Below are positions 44,691-56,256 of a DNA stretch of 64,000 bases, in pieces (positions within the stretch are counted from its first letter, which is position 1; every line of letters starts with the position of its first letter). The DNA is taken from positions 4,363,001-4,427,000 of the forward strand of contig JALMGJ010000006.1 of assembly GCA_023362775.1 (NCBI GenBank), in the 5' to 3' direction. This DNA is from Charina bottae (Eukaryota > Chordata > Lepidosauria > Squamata > Charinaidae). The position numbers and the translations under genes were made by a program. The notes beneath the pieces are model-generated. The model was not told where the DNA came from and did no database searches. It was given only the letters and a program-made list of their open reading frames with translations.

Positions 44691-46425
44691 TGAGAGTGAC
44701 ACAAACTAAAGGAGTCATGCTGGCTCGGACGTTGCCCGGATTAACAAGGTCCGCGTCAGATGTTGGGGAACCAGGGCAATCTGACGATAAGTGGGCTACT
44801 GGAACAAACCATACATGGACAAGACAAGAGAACCTGGAATTGATGGAATGCTACTACAACAGTAGACCTAATGAGAGGGGATATATGAAACGTATGAGGG
44901 AATTATGGATGGACAGAAGACCTACATCCACACTAACTGAGAAACAGCTAGTTACCCAACGCTTCAACATAGTGAAGAGGAAGCTGCTCTCACAACTTGA
45001 GATAGACCAACTACACATTATATCCCAAACTCAAGAAGACCTGGAAGAACAACTGGAGGTGCAGCCAACACCTGAAGCTGGAACGTCACTGCCACCCCTT
45101 CCATTACAGAGCACAGCAGCTGATATGAGGCAAAAGATCATGGATAAACTAGCTACAGTCAACTCTCGAGACCGATTACCAAGGCTCAGTGGAGAAGTAC
45201 CATCAGATAGTATGCTAGAGCCCTCACGACAATCCCTACTACCACTATAACGCAAACCAATGAACAGGTATACGCTGCAGCCACTGTAATCCTGGAGATG
45301 CTTGGCTACATGATCAAGAAGAACAGCATTACATCCCCACCCCCACCCCGGAAAATGAGGTTGGAGGCTAAGATCAAGGCAACTCGGAGAGAAGTTATTC
45401 AGCTGGTGGAACTATAGAAGGGTGTGGAGATTAAGGATAAGACTCGGCTACTGAAGAAATACAAGGGCCTGACTCCATCTGAAGCCCTAGAGACTGCTAA
45501 ACAAAGGCTCACAGCACTGGCTACCAGGCTAAGGAGATACACTAGAGAAGCAGAGGCCAAGAAGATAAATGCCCTGTTCACCAAAGAACCATCCCAGGTG
45601 AACTCCCAGCTGCAGTGCAACAACACAGTAACAGCAGAGCCACCAACAGCAGAAACGGAACAGTACTGGAAGAACATATGGGAGAAAGAGAAGACACATA
45701 ACACCAGTGCAAAGTGGCTGCAGGACCTGAGAGCAGACCACAGAAATCTCCCAGAGCAGGAACCAGTCACCATCACAGTAGCAGACGTCCAACAGCAGGT
45801 CAAGAACATGAAGAGCTGGACAGCACCTGGCCCAGACATGATCCACACCTACTGGCTAAAGAAACTAACAGCAGTGCATGAACGCCTAGCAGCACAGATG
45901 AACCAGCTGCTAGCAGCAGGCTCCCACCCAGACTGGCTAACACAAGGTAAGACAGTGCTGATCATGAAAGACCGCAACAAGGGAACAACACCGTCCAACT
46001 ACCGGCCAATAACCTGCCTCCCCACAACATGGAAAGTCCTATCAGGCATCATAGCTGCCAAGCTGCAGGACTATATGGGCCAGTACATGAGCACAGCTCA
46101 GAAGGGCATGGGAACAACACCAGAGGCTCCAAACACCAGTTGCTCATAGATAAGAGCAGTCACCTGAGACTCAAGGTCTAGACAGACCAATCTGAGCACA
46201 GCCTGGATTGACTACAGGAAAGCCTACGACTCAACGCCACACGCATGGATCTGTGAATGCCTGGCACTATAGAAAGTCAACAGGACACTCAGGACCTTCC
46301 TCAAGAACTCAATGGGACTGTGGAAGACAACACTGGAAGTCAACTCAAGACAGCTTGCACAAGTGGCCATCAAGTGTGGCATATACCAAGGTGATGCACT
46401 GTCCCCACTGCTGTTCAAATCCCCA
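44690..46425 (+). pseudogene. R2/R4-type (REL-endonuclease group) LINE ORF, 3'-truncated
   Basis: The first frame (44690-45250) has TWTRQENLELMECYYNSRP and RRPTSTLTEKQLVTQRFNIV, the N-terminal Myb-like block of this group. After a frame change and a stop, the frame from 45424 has WTAPGPDMIHTYWLKKL and SNYRPITCLPTTWKVLSG (RT N-terminal motifs). Beyond a stop at 46147-46149, AWIDYRKAYDSTPHAW (motif A, about 46201) and GIYQGDALSPLLF (motif B, about 46377) follow. Sequence similarity ends about 46425, before the catalytic YADD. The C-terminal restriction-like endonuclease that defines the group is absent. LINEs normally lose the 5' end, so this 3' loss is odd. Confidence 0.8.
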
Positions 46426-49400
46426 ATCCAGGTCCTACAATATAATTCTATGCTGGTGAGTAGTAGCCTATGACTTAAATATTTGGAATTAAGACTATTT
46501 AGGGACAGCATTACATTACACCACTTATTCTAATTTGTTGCATTCCCACCATCACCACCTCAAACAAATCCAGCCAACATTTTATCATCCATGGACTGGA
46601 TTCCTAAGCATTATTGTACAGTCAACCTGCTATAATGGCTATTCGGTCAACCTGCAGTTTCTGCTTTTGCCATATGTTCCCTCTTCTTCCATTTTAACTA
46701 TTGCTCTCCAGATATGCCATTGTTCCAGATTCTCTACACCCTGAATGCCAGGAGCTGCTGTTTAATATTTCAAAGTCACTCCATCTGTTTCAGGAGGAAA
46801 AATAAAACAGGGGAAGAATGGCTGTGTGTGCCTTCATTTCTGTAGAAAAGGCGAGGGTCAATTTCACTACCATTTATCATTTGATAAGTGAGATATATCA
46901 CTTATCAAATATAATCAAATATATATGATTTATAATATAATCAAATATACACACATACATACATACATACACACACATACACACAAACACACAATCTCTT
47001 TTCAGTTCCATAATCTGTTTAAAATGTAAACTTTCCTTCCAAGCCAGGATGATGAATGTGTTTGTCACCTCTCATATTTATTACTTCGGTCTGGCTCCCT
47101 AAAATCCCTGGTGTACCGAATGCACACATGCAGAGAAATGCTGATGCAGAGCCCTGATGTAGTACAACCCTTGATTTAACTGCAAACTCTACTGGGAGAA
47201 TGTTGCAAGGCTGTTAATCTTGGTGCGAAATGAACGTAATGTATAAAATATGGAAATGTTACCTACTCTTACATCATGAAGTATTTTTCACCTTATGTTT
47301 GCATTCCAGAATAGAATAAAAGGCTGCCATCTTTTTCAATCCTGATTACTCAGACCATGCCCTCAATATGCACCATTTTTTCCCTCCTTCCTGGGAACTG
47401 AGTTACTTTTTCAGGATCTCCCTTAAAGTATCCTCTGAAATCAATGTGGATCAATCCTTGGGGGGGGGGGGTTGACCCACAGTTAGTCCTGAATGCCAGA
47501 CAAAAGGTTATACCCTGTCATTTTGGGGGCTACCTCCAGATGAGGTTTTTATGAACAACCACCCATTTCATTGACAGGAAGGCCCAGATGATATTGTTTT
47601 TCAACTCTAGCCCTCCACGTTTTTCCCACCATTTATTCCACTATTTTTCTTGCTGATGAAAATCTGTGAAGCTCGACAACATCTTTGACTATGGAGCTGA
47701 GAACTGTCCTTCTTGAACTATCACTGACCTTTCCACCCTCAGTCTCAAATCACAACTTAGAAGGAAAAAAATCCATCATATTGTCCTTGGTCAAAGGATG
47801 TATTATGAGTATGCACAAAGCAATGACTGTAATTTGTATGAATCTTGAAGTCTTCCTGACATAAAACAATGAACAAGAGAAGATGAGCATCAACAGTTTG
47901 TCCAGAAAGATCTAGTGATGTAGCACTTGAACCCAAGTCTCAAAGCCAATCCATCTCTAACAGTCAGATAATATACATAGAAGAGTCAAAGACTATTGGT
48001 CAGGGGTAGGAACTAAGTTGGTTAGATGTTTGGAGAATGAATAGACATACAATGGCTAGTTAATGACCAAAAGTAAAATATAACTGAGAAAAAATAAACC
48101 CTGGAATTTCATATTGTTGCTGACATAAGTTCTTAGCAGTCTTAGATCAGCAAGCCTATTATCTGTTTGCTGTAATCATGCAAACTGGGTCAATAAAACC
48201 CATAAAAAGTGCATCTTCATACATAGATAATCTTAGGTTGATTAAATGTGACAATTAAGGGATTGGAACAACAAATATGATAAAGATTAAAGGAGTCGTG
48301 CCAGCTCCAGAGTCATTCAGAGGGAAGTTTAATAAATTGGTTGCAAATTTGCCAGCCCTAGATGGGCTAAGAAAGCATTCATGGTCTTGCTCAAAATCAG
48401 ATGAAAACTCAAAGAGACAAATCCGGCTTATTTATTTTGAGCTGTGATATCTCAATCAATCTAGAAGAACAAGGGGGTGGGGAGAGGAAAATCAGGGATT
48501 ACTTGTATGAACACAAAAGAAGTCTGAACTAATACATTATAAGCAATGTGTACAAAGAATCTGGGTAATAATACAGACTTTTCCCAGAGGGAACCCTAAA
48601 TGGATTGTCTATGCCAACCAAGCACAAAGCACAAAAGCCACAACTCCCATTTGCAGCAGAAATAATCAGATTGCTCAGACTGTGAACTGTCAGATGGCAT
48701 TATTCAACCTGTTCATCCATAATTATTTTTAGATGGGCTTTCCTCCCACCTCCTCGTTTCACTGCTTTATTTTGTCCAAGACTCAAAGGTCCATTAGATA
48801 TTGGAAAGCGTTCAACACCCTTGCTCCCAAACCACATCAGAAAACCTTGAGACCCCGGTGTTAATTTGACTACAGCTTTAATCCTTGCATTGCAATGCAG
48901 TAGTCGCTCTCCTAGAAGAAAAGGTTTCCCGATATTGGTCAGACGGCGCAGAAGGACGTCTTTGTAAGAGAGACCTGAGCGCCGATAACGGAGATGGCAA
49001 CTCCGCCCCATAACAGATATTAGCAATTGTGGGGAAGCTGCCAGCTCCTTTTTAATCACAATACTTTGAAAACACAGCCAAGGATTTAAAAATGTGACCA
49101 GACCAGGATAGGATCATAATATTGTGCTAATCAAAGTCAGGGCCAGCACCAGAAAATCCTACAGATTGCAATAAAATTCCGTTTCTTAAAAGTCACTGAA
49201 TCAGAAAGAGGCTGAACCTGAACTTTGTAAACTCCTGGGGAAAGGGAAATATTTTTTTTTATATATACTATATTTCTCAGTGAAATATACCAAAGGCAAG
49301 ACAAGGCTAATCTTATGCTGAGAACATGGATTGTATGTAACCATCAGCTTCTAGAAAGCAGCAATAATTTAATCCCCCCCACCCCTTTTCCTGCTGTTTT

Positions 49401-49734
49401 TCTCCTGTTAAGATATTTCAGGGAGAGACCCAAGAGTCAGCTACGACAGGAAATAATAATAACGCTGTTGCCTATTCTACCCCCTAATGAAAAGGCCGCA
49501 AAAAGGGGAGGGTGTGTGTGAAACTTTGCTGCACGAAAAGACAGAACGTGTTTCTCGGGGGTCAAAGGCTGGTTCGGCATGACTGCAACTGGTCCCGTGG
49601 GTGTGTATTTGTGTGCTTTTACCTCTCCAAGAAGAGGGTCCTCATTTCCTAGAGAAAGAGCTTGTTCCCACAAATCGTTTTTTTTAAACAGCTCTGACTT
49701 CTGCTCTGGCATACATTTCTAGGTCCCTCCGACA
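46426..49734. other. No recognised feature apart from a small (CATA)n/(CA)n tract
   Basis: 3.3 kb without recognisable mobile elements apart from a (CATA)/(CA) tract near 46950-46995 and a poly-G at about 47460. The block 48880-49060 is CpG-containing and repeat-free (gatattggtcagacggcgc, agcgccgataacggagatgg), so it could be a conserved regulatory block. A 119-residue frame there resembles no known protein. Confidence 0.35.
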
Positions 49735-49985
49735 TTGTCTGCCAGTCTGAACCGAATGGGGGCCTCATGGGGGCTTCGGGTGGGCCGGCGGGGGCCACGG
49801 GAGGGTGGGGTGCTGCTGCGGAGTACGAGATCCCTGGGAGATCCCTCCGTAGCAGACTCCTCAGAAGAAAAAGCAGTGGGAGCGACTTACTGGGGTGACT
49901 TGCGACCTTCCCTGCCAGCTTCGCCTTTGACTTTGCTTGTGGGACGCCGGCAGGGAAGGTCGCAAATGGCGATCACGTGATGCGG
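49735..49985 (+). repeat. GC-rich dispersed repeat with a 15-bp inverted repeat
   Basis: Contains gcgaccttccctgcc (49902-49916) and its exact reverse complement (49949-49963) around the ctttgactttgcttgtggga block. I remember this as part of a large squamate repeat that also contains the aggattacctg/cgtaagtcgagg block of 50262-50391, so the two may belong to one family. The 49735-49860 part is GC-rich (gggtgggccggcgggggcc) and unidentified. Confidence 0.45.
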
Positions 49986-49989
49986 CTCG

Positions 49990-50850
49990 CTGTCAGGGTC
50001 TGGATGCAGAAAAAGAGGCTCAAACTCAACTCAAACAAGATGAAGGTGCTGGCAATTTGGAAGCTGTCTGATTCCAAGACTGCATCATCTTTGACTCGTT
50101 TCCCCAAAAAGAACAGCCTCACAATCTGAGGGTCCTTCTGAACCTACAACTCCTGCTCAAAGAGCAGATGGAGACCATTGACAGAAAGGCTTTTGCATAA
50201 CTTCAGATAATGCACCAGTTATGGCCTTACCTGGAACTGGATGGACTGAAGACAGTTTGTGATTCACTTAACGGCCCTGGCAAAAAGGTTGTGAAATCGG
50301 GCGTGGTCACGTGATGCCTTAACTTAATGACCACATCACTTAGTGACCGAAGTTCCAATCTCAATTGTGGTCGTAAGTCGAGGATTACCTGAATCATCTC
50401 TAGATTACTATAATTCACTCTAAATGGGGCTGTCCTTGAAGACCGTCCAGAACTTCAACTGTCCAGAATGCCGCAGCATGATGCTTAGTAGTCAGTCACG
50501 ATACTGCCACATTACACCTCTGCTGAAGGAGCTACACTGGTCACCAACAGATTTCTGAGTACAATTCAAGATGTTGGTCCCTATCTATGTCTCAGAGCCT
50601 AGATGCCTTAGTGACCACTTGCCAACAGTTTCTGCCCATCTTACTGAAACAACTATGGAGTGCCTTCCAAGAGTCCCCACCTTGGTAAAAGGTAGGACAG
50701 GGATCAGTGATGGGCATTTTCTATAGCAGCTTCCTTCCTTTGGAATAGCTTCCCCCCGAGGCACGATGGTCCTTCCCATCCTGGCCTTCCAGAAGCAGAT
50801 GAAAACATGGCTCTTTCAGATAGCCTTCAGGGATTAATTACGTCATATTC
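49990..50850 (+). mobile_element. L2-like LINE 3' end, old, with a nested repeat
   Basis: Degenerate translation matches L2 ORF2 order: a QKKRLKLNSNKMKVLAIW-like block (about 50005-50055), a region of tcaaagagcagatggagacc, a CNAL-type block (about 50400), and FQIAFRD-like near 50815. It has many stops. A short repeat is inserted at 50262-50391. The frame is beyond repair. Confidence 0.6.
50262..50391 (-). mobile_element. MITE-like repeat (cgacttacgacc family)
   Basis: On the minus strand it reads caggtaatcctcgacttacg, gaccacaattgag and later tcacgtgaccacgcccg, ending near tgccagggccgttaag. It lies inside the L2-like sequence, which continues on both sides. I remember this as a frequent squamate repeat. 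Superfamily not determined. Confidence 0.5.
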
Positions 50851-51246
50851 AATAAATTCAATGTATTACATTTAACATTAATTAAATTGAAATGTAATTG
50901 AATTACTCTTTTAATTAATATTATATCAATTTGTATTGCATTTCAATATAGAGTCTTCCAGTTTCAGGTGGCAGAGAAAGCAAGCAACCATGCAAGGCAA
51001 GAAGGCAAGGCTCTAAGCAGGCCCATAACTCGAAACCAGGAAATTCTAACTACTACTAATTAGGGAGTAAGTGGGAGTGGGCTAAGTATTAATGATGAAG
51101 ACATCCTCCAACACAGTCAATCTGGGAAAGTTAACAGCACCCCCAAGCCAGCTCAGTCACGATGGCCATTAGGCAACTGAAGGATGGGACATCAACAATC
51201 CCAATCCTACCTTGATGTCTATCACCAATATATCACCATTATATGC
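50851..51246. other. No recognised feature
   Basis: Unassigned sequence. Confidence 0.45.
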
Positions 51247-51257
51247 CCTCAAATGTT

Positions 51258-51595
51258 TGTTGTTTATTCGTTCAGTCGCTTCCGACTCTTCGTGACTTCA
51301 TGGACCAGTCCACGCCAGAGCTTCCTGTCGGCCGTCACCATCCCCAGCTCCCCCACGGTCGAGTCCGTCACCTCCAGAATATCATCCATCCATCCCTTGG
51401 TCGGCCCCTCTTCCTTTGGCCTTCCACTTTCCCTAGCATCAGCATCTTCTCCAGGGTATCCTGTCTTCTCATTATATGGCCAAAGTACTTCAGTTTTGCC
51501 TTTAATATCATTCCCTCAAGTGAGCAGTCTGGCTTTATTTCCTGGAGTATGGACTGGTTTGATCTTCTTGCAGTCCAAGGCACTCTCAGAATTTT
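51258..51595 (-). mobile_element. BovB (RTE) LINE, 338-bp 3' fragment
   Basis: 5'-truncated copy between perfect 11-bp duplications cctcaaatgtt (51247-51257 and 51596-51606). The frame reads RKILRVPWTARRSNQSILQ and MILKAKLKYFGHIMRRQDT, as in the full-length copy at 31.6-34.8 kb. It lacks a few bases near 51398 relative to that copy. No RT or endonuclease. Confidence 0.9.
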
Positions 51596-51606
51596 CCTCA
51601 AATGTT

Positions 51607-52971
51607 AGAAACTGCAAAACAACAGTATCTCACTAGAAGCACTGGATCAAACAGATCACCGCAGAAATACCTTCTCTGCCTGGAGGATGTTACTGCTGCT
51701 CTAGAAAACTTGGTTCCCACTTCCCACTGAAACAGATGCAATCATGCAGATTAGGTATGCTGTTTCATTCTGGATCTGACTACTTAGAGACTCATTGCGA
51801 ATAGCATTTTAGTACCTGCTAGACTTCCACTGGGATGGTAAATGAGAAGAAAGAACAACTTTCTCCCCAGTGCCTTACCTTATTCTACATTGATTCATAT
51901 TCTACAAGTGATTAATACTTATTTCTTACCTCCTTCTCCTCTACGAACCAGTTATGCCTCACTTTCTATCACTGCACTGCCCCTTCATGTATCATGAAGC
52001 TGTGATGCACATTTCAACTTTCCACCGAATTGCTAAGAACCTCTTCTGCCACCACGACTTATTCTTCAAAATCTAAAGGCATTTCCAGAAAGTATCACTG
52101 TAAACTGATTAGAGTCATATCTCTAGAACTAATTGTATCCTGGGGTGCCATTGTTCCCTAATGATCTGCCAACTTAAGCTAGTTTGGGCCATCTGGCTTC
52201 AAGGAAGCAAACTTTTCAATTTTGTTTAGAGATAATAAGCTCGCCCAGAAGAAGAGTATGGCTGGAGGAAATCAGTATGTTAAGAAATGTCAATTCCCTA
52301 AAGGATTGAGGAGCAGAAATGGCAGGCCTGATATAAGGTAATGTCCAGGAACTATAATTTATAATGAAATTTCATTCCATATTCAGCCCTCAGGGAATAC
52401 CACTCCAAATAATCAAACTGCTGTGTTGCTTTTTTTAAAAAAAATGCAGTAATATTTTCTTGTTGGGTTCACTTGATAATTGCTGGAAATGTTACACCAA
52501 GATAGTTTTATCCACAGAGGACTTTTTCCCACCATTAATTTCTACATTTATGGTATCTCTTTCTCTCCATGCATCCACACACCGACATTTATATGGGCAG
52601 ATGCTTACTACTAACTGGCCTTGTCTCTACACTACATAACTAAATGCTCAACAAGGATATTTCCATTTACATACCTGCTTCCTGGAAAAAAACAACTTCC
52701 AGGTCAAAGGGAAGCATCCTGATAATAAGAATCCTGTGGCATTTGGGATTGATATGATGAGAAAATGGAGACTCTAGAACAGAGGAATTAGGGAAGGACT
52801 TCATGTAACAAGGAACCTTTCTGGGGAGCAAAAGAGACAAGCGAATGTCCCTGGAGGGTCTTCTTCCTTTCCAGAGACAGAGATCAAGACAGAAGATGTC
52901 TTGATTTTTCAAGGCAGACACCCTCAGCCAGCCCTTTATTAGACTACTCAATCCCATAATTCACAGCTGGC
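51607..52971. other. No recognised feature
   Basis: Unassigned sequence; no exon or repeat was recognised. Confidence 0.45.
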
Positions 52972-53040
52972 CTGTCAACTGGTCATTCTAGCTGTGAATT
53001 GTCAGAATTGTAGTTCAATACATTTAAAGGGGCAAGTTGG
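52972..53040 (+). mobile_element. Degenerate MITE half (ttgtagttca-type family)
   Basis: Contains ctgtgaattgtcagaattgt, agttcaatacatttaaagg and a gcaagttgg end, like the right half of the family seen at 15687 and 36551. Diverged. Confidence 0.4.
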
Positions 53041-53080
53041 AGAAAACATGCCTATGAAGAGATTCATATAAACTTATTAT

Positions 53081-53086
<6 letters not shown>

Positions 53087-53124
<38 letters not shown>
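53087..53124 (+). repeat. (AAT)n microsatellite
   Basis: A clean run of about twelve AAT units. Confidence 0.95.
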
Positions 53125-53796
53125 TCTCCCACCTAGACAACCTCTTCTAATGTAGTTCAATATGAGCCATGACATGGATTGAGAAAAGTCTAATGTCTTG
53201 ACTATAAATGTTACTGAACAGGTTTGATCTCTGATATCCACCCATTTGCCTTCTCTGATGTAAAACATGCCGAGTTTTTTAGACAATTTTGACTCTTCAC
53301 CCTCACAGGACAGGGCTGGCTTCTGACATTTTCATTCTCCAACAACAATGACCTACATGCTCCAACATCCCCTGTGATTGTGATAAAGAGGAGCCAAGTA
53401 TTCTGCAGGAGTATACTTACTCCCTATAGATAGGAATGGTGGAGGCTTCTCTCCCTAGCAACTCCAAGTGGCACAGATAACCAAGAATAGGGCAGAAATG
53501 AAACACCCACAAACGTGTACCACTAAAGACCGCTGCTATCTCTGCATTTTCAGCACCCTGATTTGAATAGGCTTCTGCACCGAAGCTGTAATGTTAAAAG
53601 ATAGCATTTTAGGACAAGGCTATAAAACGCCACTCAGAGAAGAATGTTACACAGGTGGCTACTCCTGAAAACACTGGCATGACCTCTCATCTTCCTCCTG
53701 ATACTATCTATTTAAAGTTACCTTACACTGAAGCAGCACTATGACATGCAGGTCTCCACTTCTGCCACAGACATCCAAACACAGGAAGCTGCAATC
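53125..53796. other. No recognised feature
   Basis: Unassigned sequence. Confidence 0.45.
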
Positions 53797-53936
53797 CCAT
53801 GATCAAAGCCCCACCACTTTTTTTACGGGTACCACATGTGCAATGCACCTAAAAAGGGGCGGGACTTCAATTATACAGCTGTCGCCACCATCTTGACTTT
53901 TTTTAACACACACACACACACCCGCAGACACCCCTA
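53797..53936 (-). mobile_element. MITE-like repeat (family with gggtgtctgc end)
   Basis: On the minus strand it starts gggtgtctgcgggtgtgtg and continues through a poly-A/gtcaagatgg block, a gtcccgcccc block and a ggggctttgatc end. The tcaaagccccaccact and ggggcgggacttcaatt blocks within it are partly complementary, indicating a foldback structure. A (CA)n tract lies at about 53908-53925. Related fragments are at 22-105 and possibly 5563-5645. Confidence 0.5.
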
Positions 53937-53968
53937 GGTTATCCTATGGCAACTTAAGAGCCTCGACA

Positions 53969-54037
53969 TTATTCTGCCCAGAGTCTCCTTTGGGAGAGAT
54001 GGGGCGGTGATATAAATCGAATTATAAATAAATAAAT
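53969..54037 (+). mobile_element. L2-like LINE 3' tail
   Basis: Contains gcccagagtctcctttggga, gatggggcggtgatataaat and an ATAAAT tail, as in the 43.1-kb L2-like copy. Only the UTR end is present. Confidence 0.6.
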
Positions 54038-54486
54038 AATTTGCTGTGCAATTTAATGTGGAATAAATTTCAATCTCTTTCCATACAGGTGAAGAGCATC
54101 TATTTCTTTTCCTTAAAAAAGTGTGAAAGATGGAAAATAATGGTTTGACTTTTCGGCCCCTTCTTGTGTGTTAGATTCCTATTTGTCTTTCTCTTAGCGA
54201 GTTGACCTTTTCTCTTTAAAATTTCAATCTGTATGCCTCATTGACATTTGCTTGGACCATCTGCTATTCCATTTCCATTCTGCCTTCACAATTATTTTCA
54301 TTTCTTTCCTGTAAACTGATGTAGTCAAGGGAAGGATCTGATGACTGGTCCCAACAAAGTGATCCACCAAGACAGGAGATGCACAACTTCTTTAGGGTTT
54401 CAGATTACTCAGATCTTGCTTAGATTTTCTGGAGCAAAAAAATGAAATGTCCAGCTCAAGGTTTCCATTTGCAAGGATTCTTTACT

Positions 54487-54554
54487 GCAGTGTTTCTCAA
54501 CCTCGGCAACTTGAAGATGGGTGGACTTCAACTCCCAGAATTCCCCAGCCAGCA
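54487..54554 (+). mobile_element. Half of a hAT-like MITE (CAGTGTTTCTCAACC family)
   Basis: Starts CAGTGTTTCTCAACCTCGGC and continues to ccccagccagc, the centre of the 125-bp element. The right arm is missing. Confidence 0.75.
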
Positions 54555-55939
54555 CGAGGCATTTTCAGATTAGGAAATATGGACAATCAGGGTGGTTTCA
54601 GAGTCACAGGAAGAAAACAACAGCACCAAATATAACACCAACCACCACCTCCAATAATAAGCTAAACTTCCTTGGCAACAATATGGAAGTAATGCCATAT
54701 TGCCACTGCCTCATTCCAAGATGTTTTTGCCAACTTCCCGGCCTACCTTTATGACCCTGGAATTCCCTGGTAATCTCCCATCCAAATTTTAATCAGACTA
54801 AATCTCACCTGGATTCTGCCACCTGCTAAGACAAGACAATGAACCATCACTGCCTGACCACATACTTGGGACCCTCCAACGAGCGATATTTGCAACGGTC
54901 AAACTGTTACACATCATGGAAAAAGTAACAGCCCAGTTTTAACTCCAGAATAAATCATTGCCACCCCAACTGAAGGGACACAGGGTTGTGACTTCTTCCA
55001 TCTGATCCTTCCTTTCTCCATCCAACCTGAACAAATCTATTTATGGATGTTCAGAGTCTGCAAGAACATGGATGTGCCATCAATATTTTAATTGAAGCCT
55101 ATGAATATTCATGGTCATTTTGGCTTTTTCTGAGTAGACAGCACAATAACTAAATCATTCTAGTATGCAAATGTGATCCTGACATGACACTTTCCCTTCG
55201 TCTCCATTACAAAACTACAGCATTTTTAGCTCTTTTATTATTTATGTAATCCTTCCAGTTTATTTTCAGTTTAACAAGTGCTCTTGAAGGCAGCCAGCCT
55301 TTTCTGAATTGGGGACACAGTGATTATGAAGAATATCATCAAGTCATTCCCCCCCCCCCCCCCCCCCGGTGACACTAAGGACAGCAAGGCACGGGTGAGG
55401 GGAGGTGTAGCTTACATTTTTATATTTCCAAGTTAATTTCAACAGTATCTTAGTGCCTGGTATTTACCACAAGCCCAGGGGGGAAACATGCACAGGCAAA
55501 AAGTTATTAGATTTTTCATCATTTTCAAGCCTGGAGAAAGCTTCAGCAAAAGTAAAAAAAAATGGATTTTGAGATGTGATGGATTGCTGTGCCAGCTTTT
55601 TAAATTCTGTATTTCTTTGATTTGTTGGGGTAACTAAATATCAGGGAACAGGCACACCTTGTAACTTGAGTGGATAACGTTGATAGGACTTCTCCCACCC
55701 CTTCCTTTCATATACTGGAATTAGCTGTCACCCATCATACCCAAAGGGAAAAGGAGTCAGTTAAGGTTCCTCCTTTTCAGAAAGAGTCCTCCCTGCTGAT
55801 TCCTGCCACCGCAGCAACTCCACATAACTTTGGAGGCAGACAGCTTTCCCCACAACATATTACACATGGTGCTTTTCCCAGATGGAAATGATTCTTCTTA
55901 ATATTTGTTAAATTTGGAATGGGAGAATACTCCCTAACA
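54555..55939. other. Unassigned sequence with a poly-C run
   Basis: No family recognised. A homopolymer of C lies at 55349-55367. Confidence 0.45.
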
Positions 55940-56248
55940 CAGCGTTTCTCAACCTTTTGACCCTGGAGGAACCCTTGAAATATTGTTCAGGCCTCGGGGA
56001 ACCCCTGCACATTCAGGCTCAAATAGAGGCCGGAAGTCACTAAACTATTATATTCGTTTCATGGGCAGGCCTGTCTAGATGCATTAACAGGGTTCTTAAA
56101 CTGAAAACAAAGAATGAAACTTACCTCTTTAATGTGAAGTTGGCCGAATTTGAAATAATTTTTTAAATAAATCGTGATCTCCCAGGGAACCCCTAGTGAC
56201 CTCTCACGGAACCCAAGGGTTCCACCGAACCCTGGTTGAGAAACCCTG
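55940..56248 (-). mobile_element. hAT-like element, 309 bp (empty-site sister of the 38.9-kb copy)
   Basis: CAGCGTTTCTCAACC at the left and GGTTGAGAAACCCTG at the right, with flanks ccctaaca (55932-55939) and ccctaaga (56249-56256) agreeing at 7 of 8 positions. It matches 38886-39730 in reverse orientation across the site where that copy holds the solo LTR, so it gives the uninterrupted form. No transposase. Confidence 0.85.
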
Positions 56249-56256
56249 CCCTAAGA

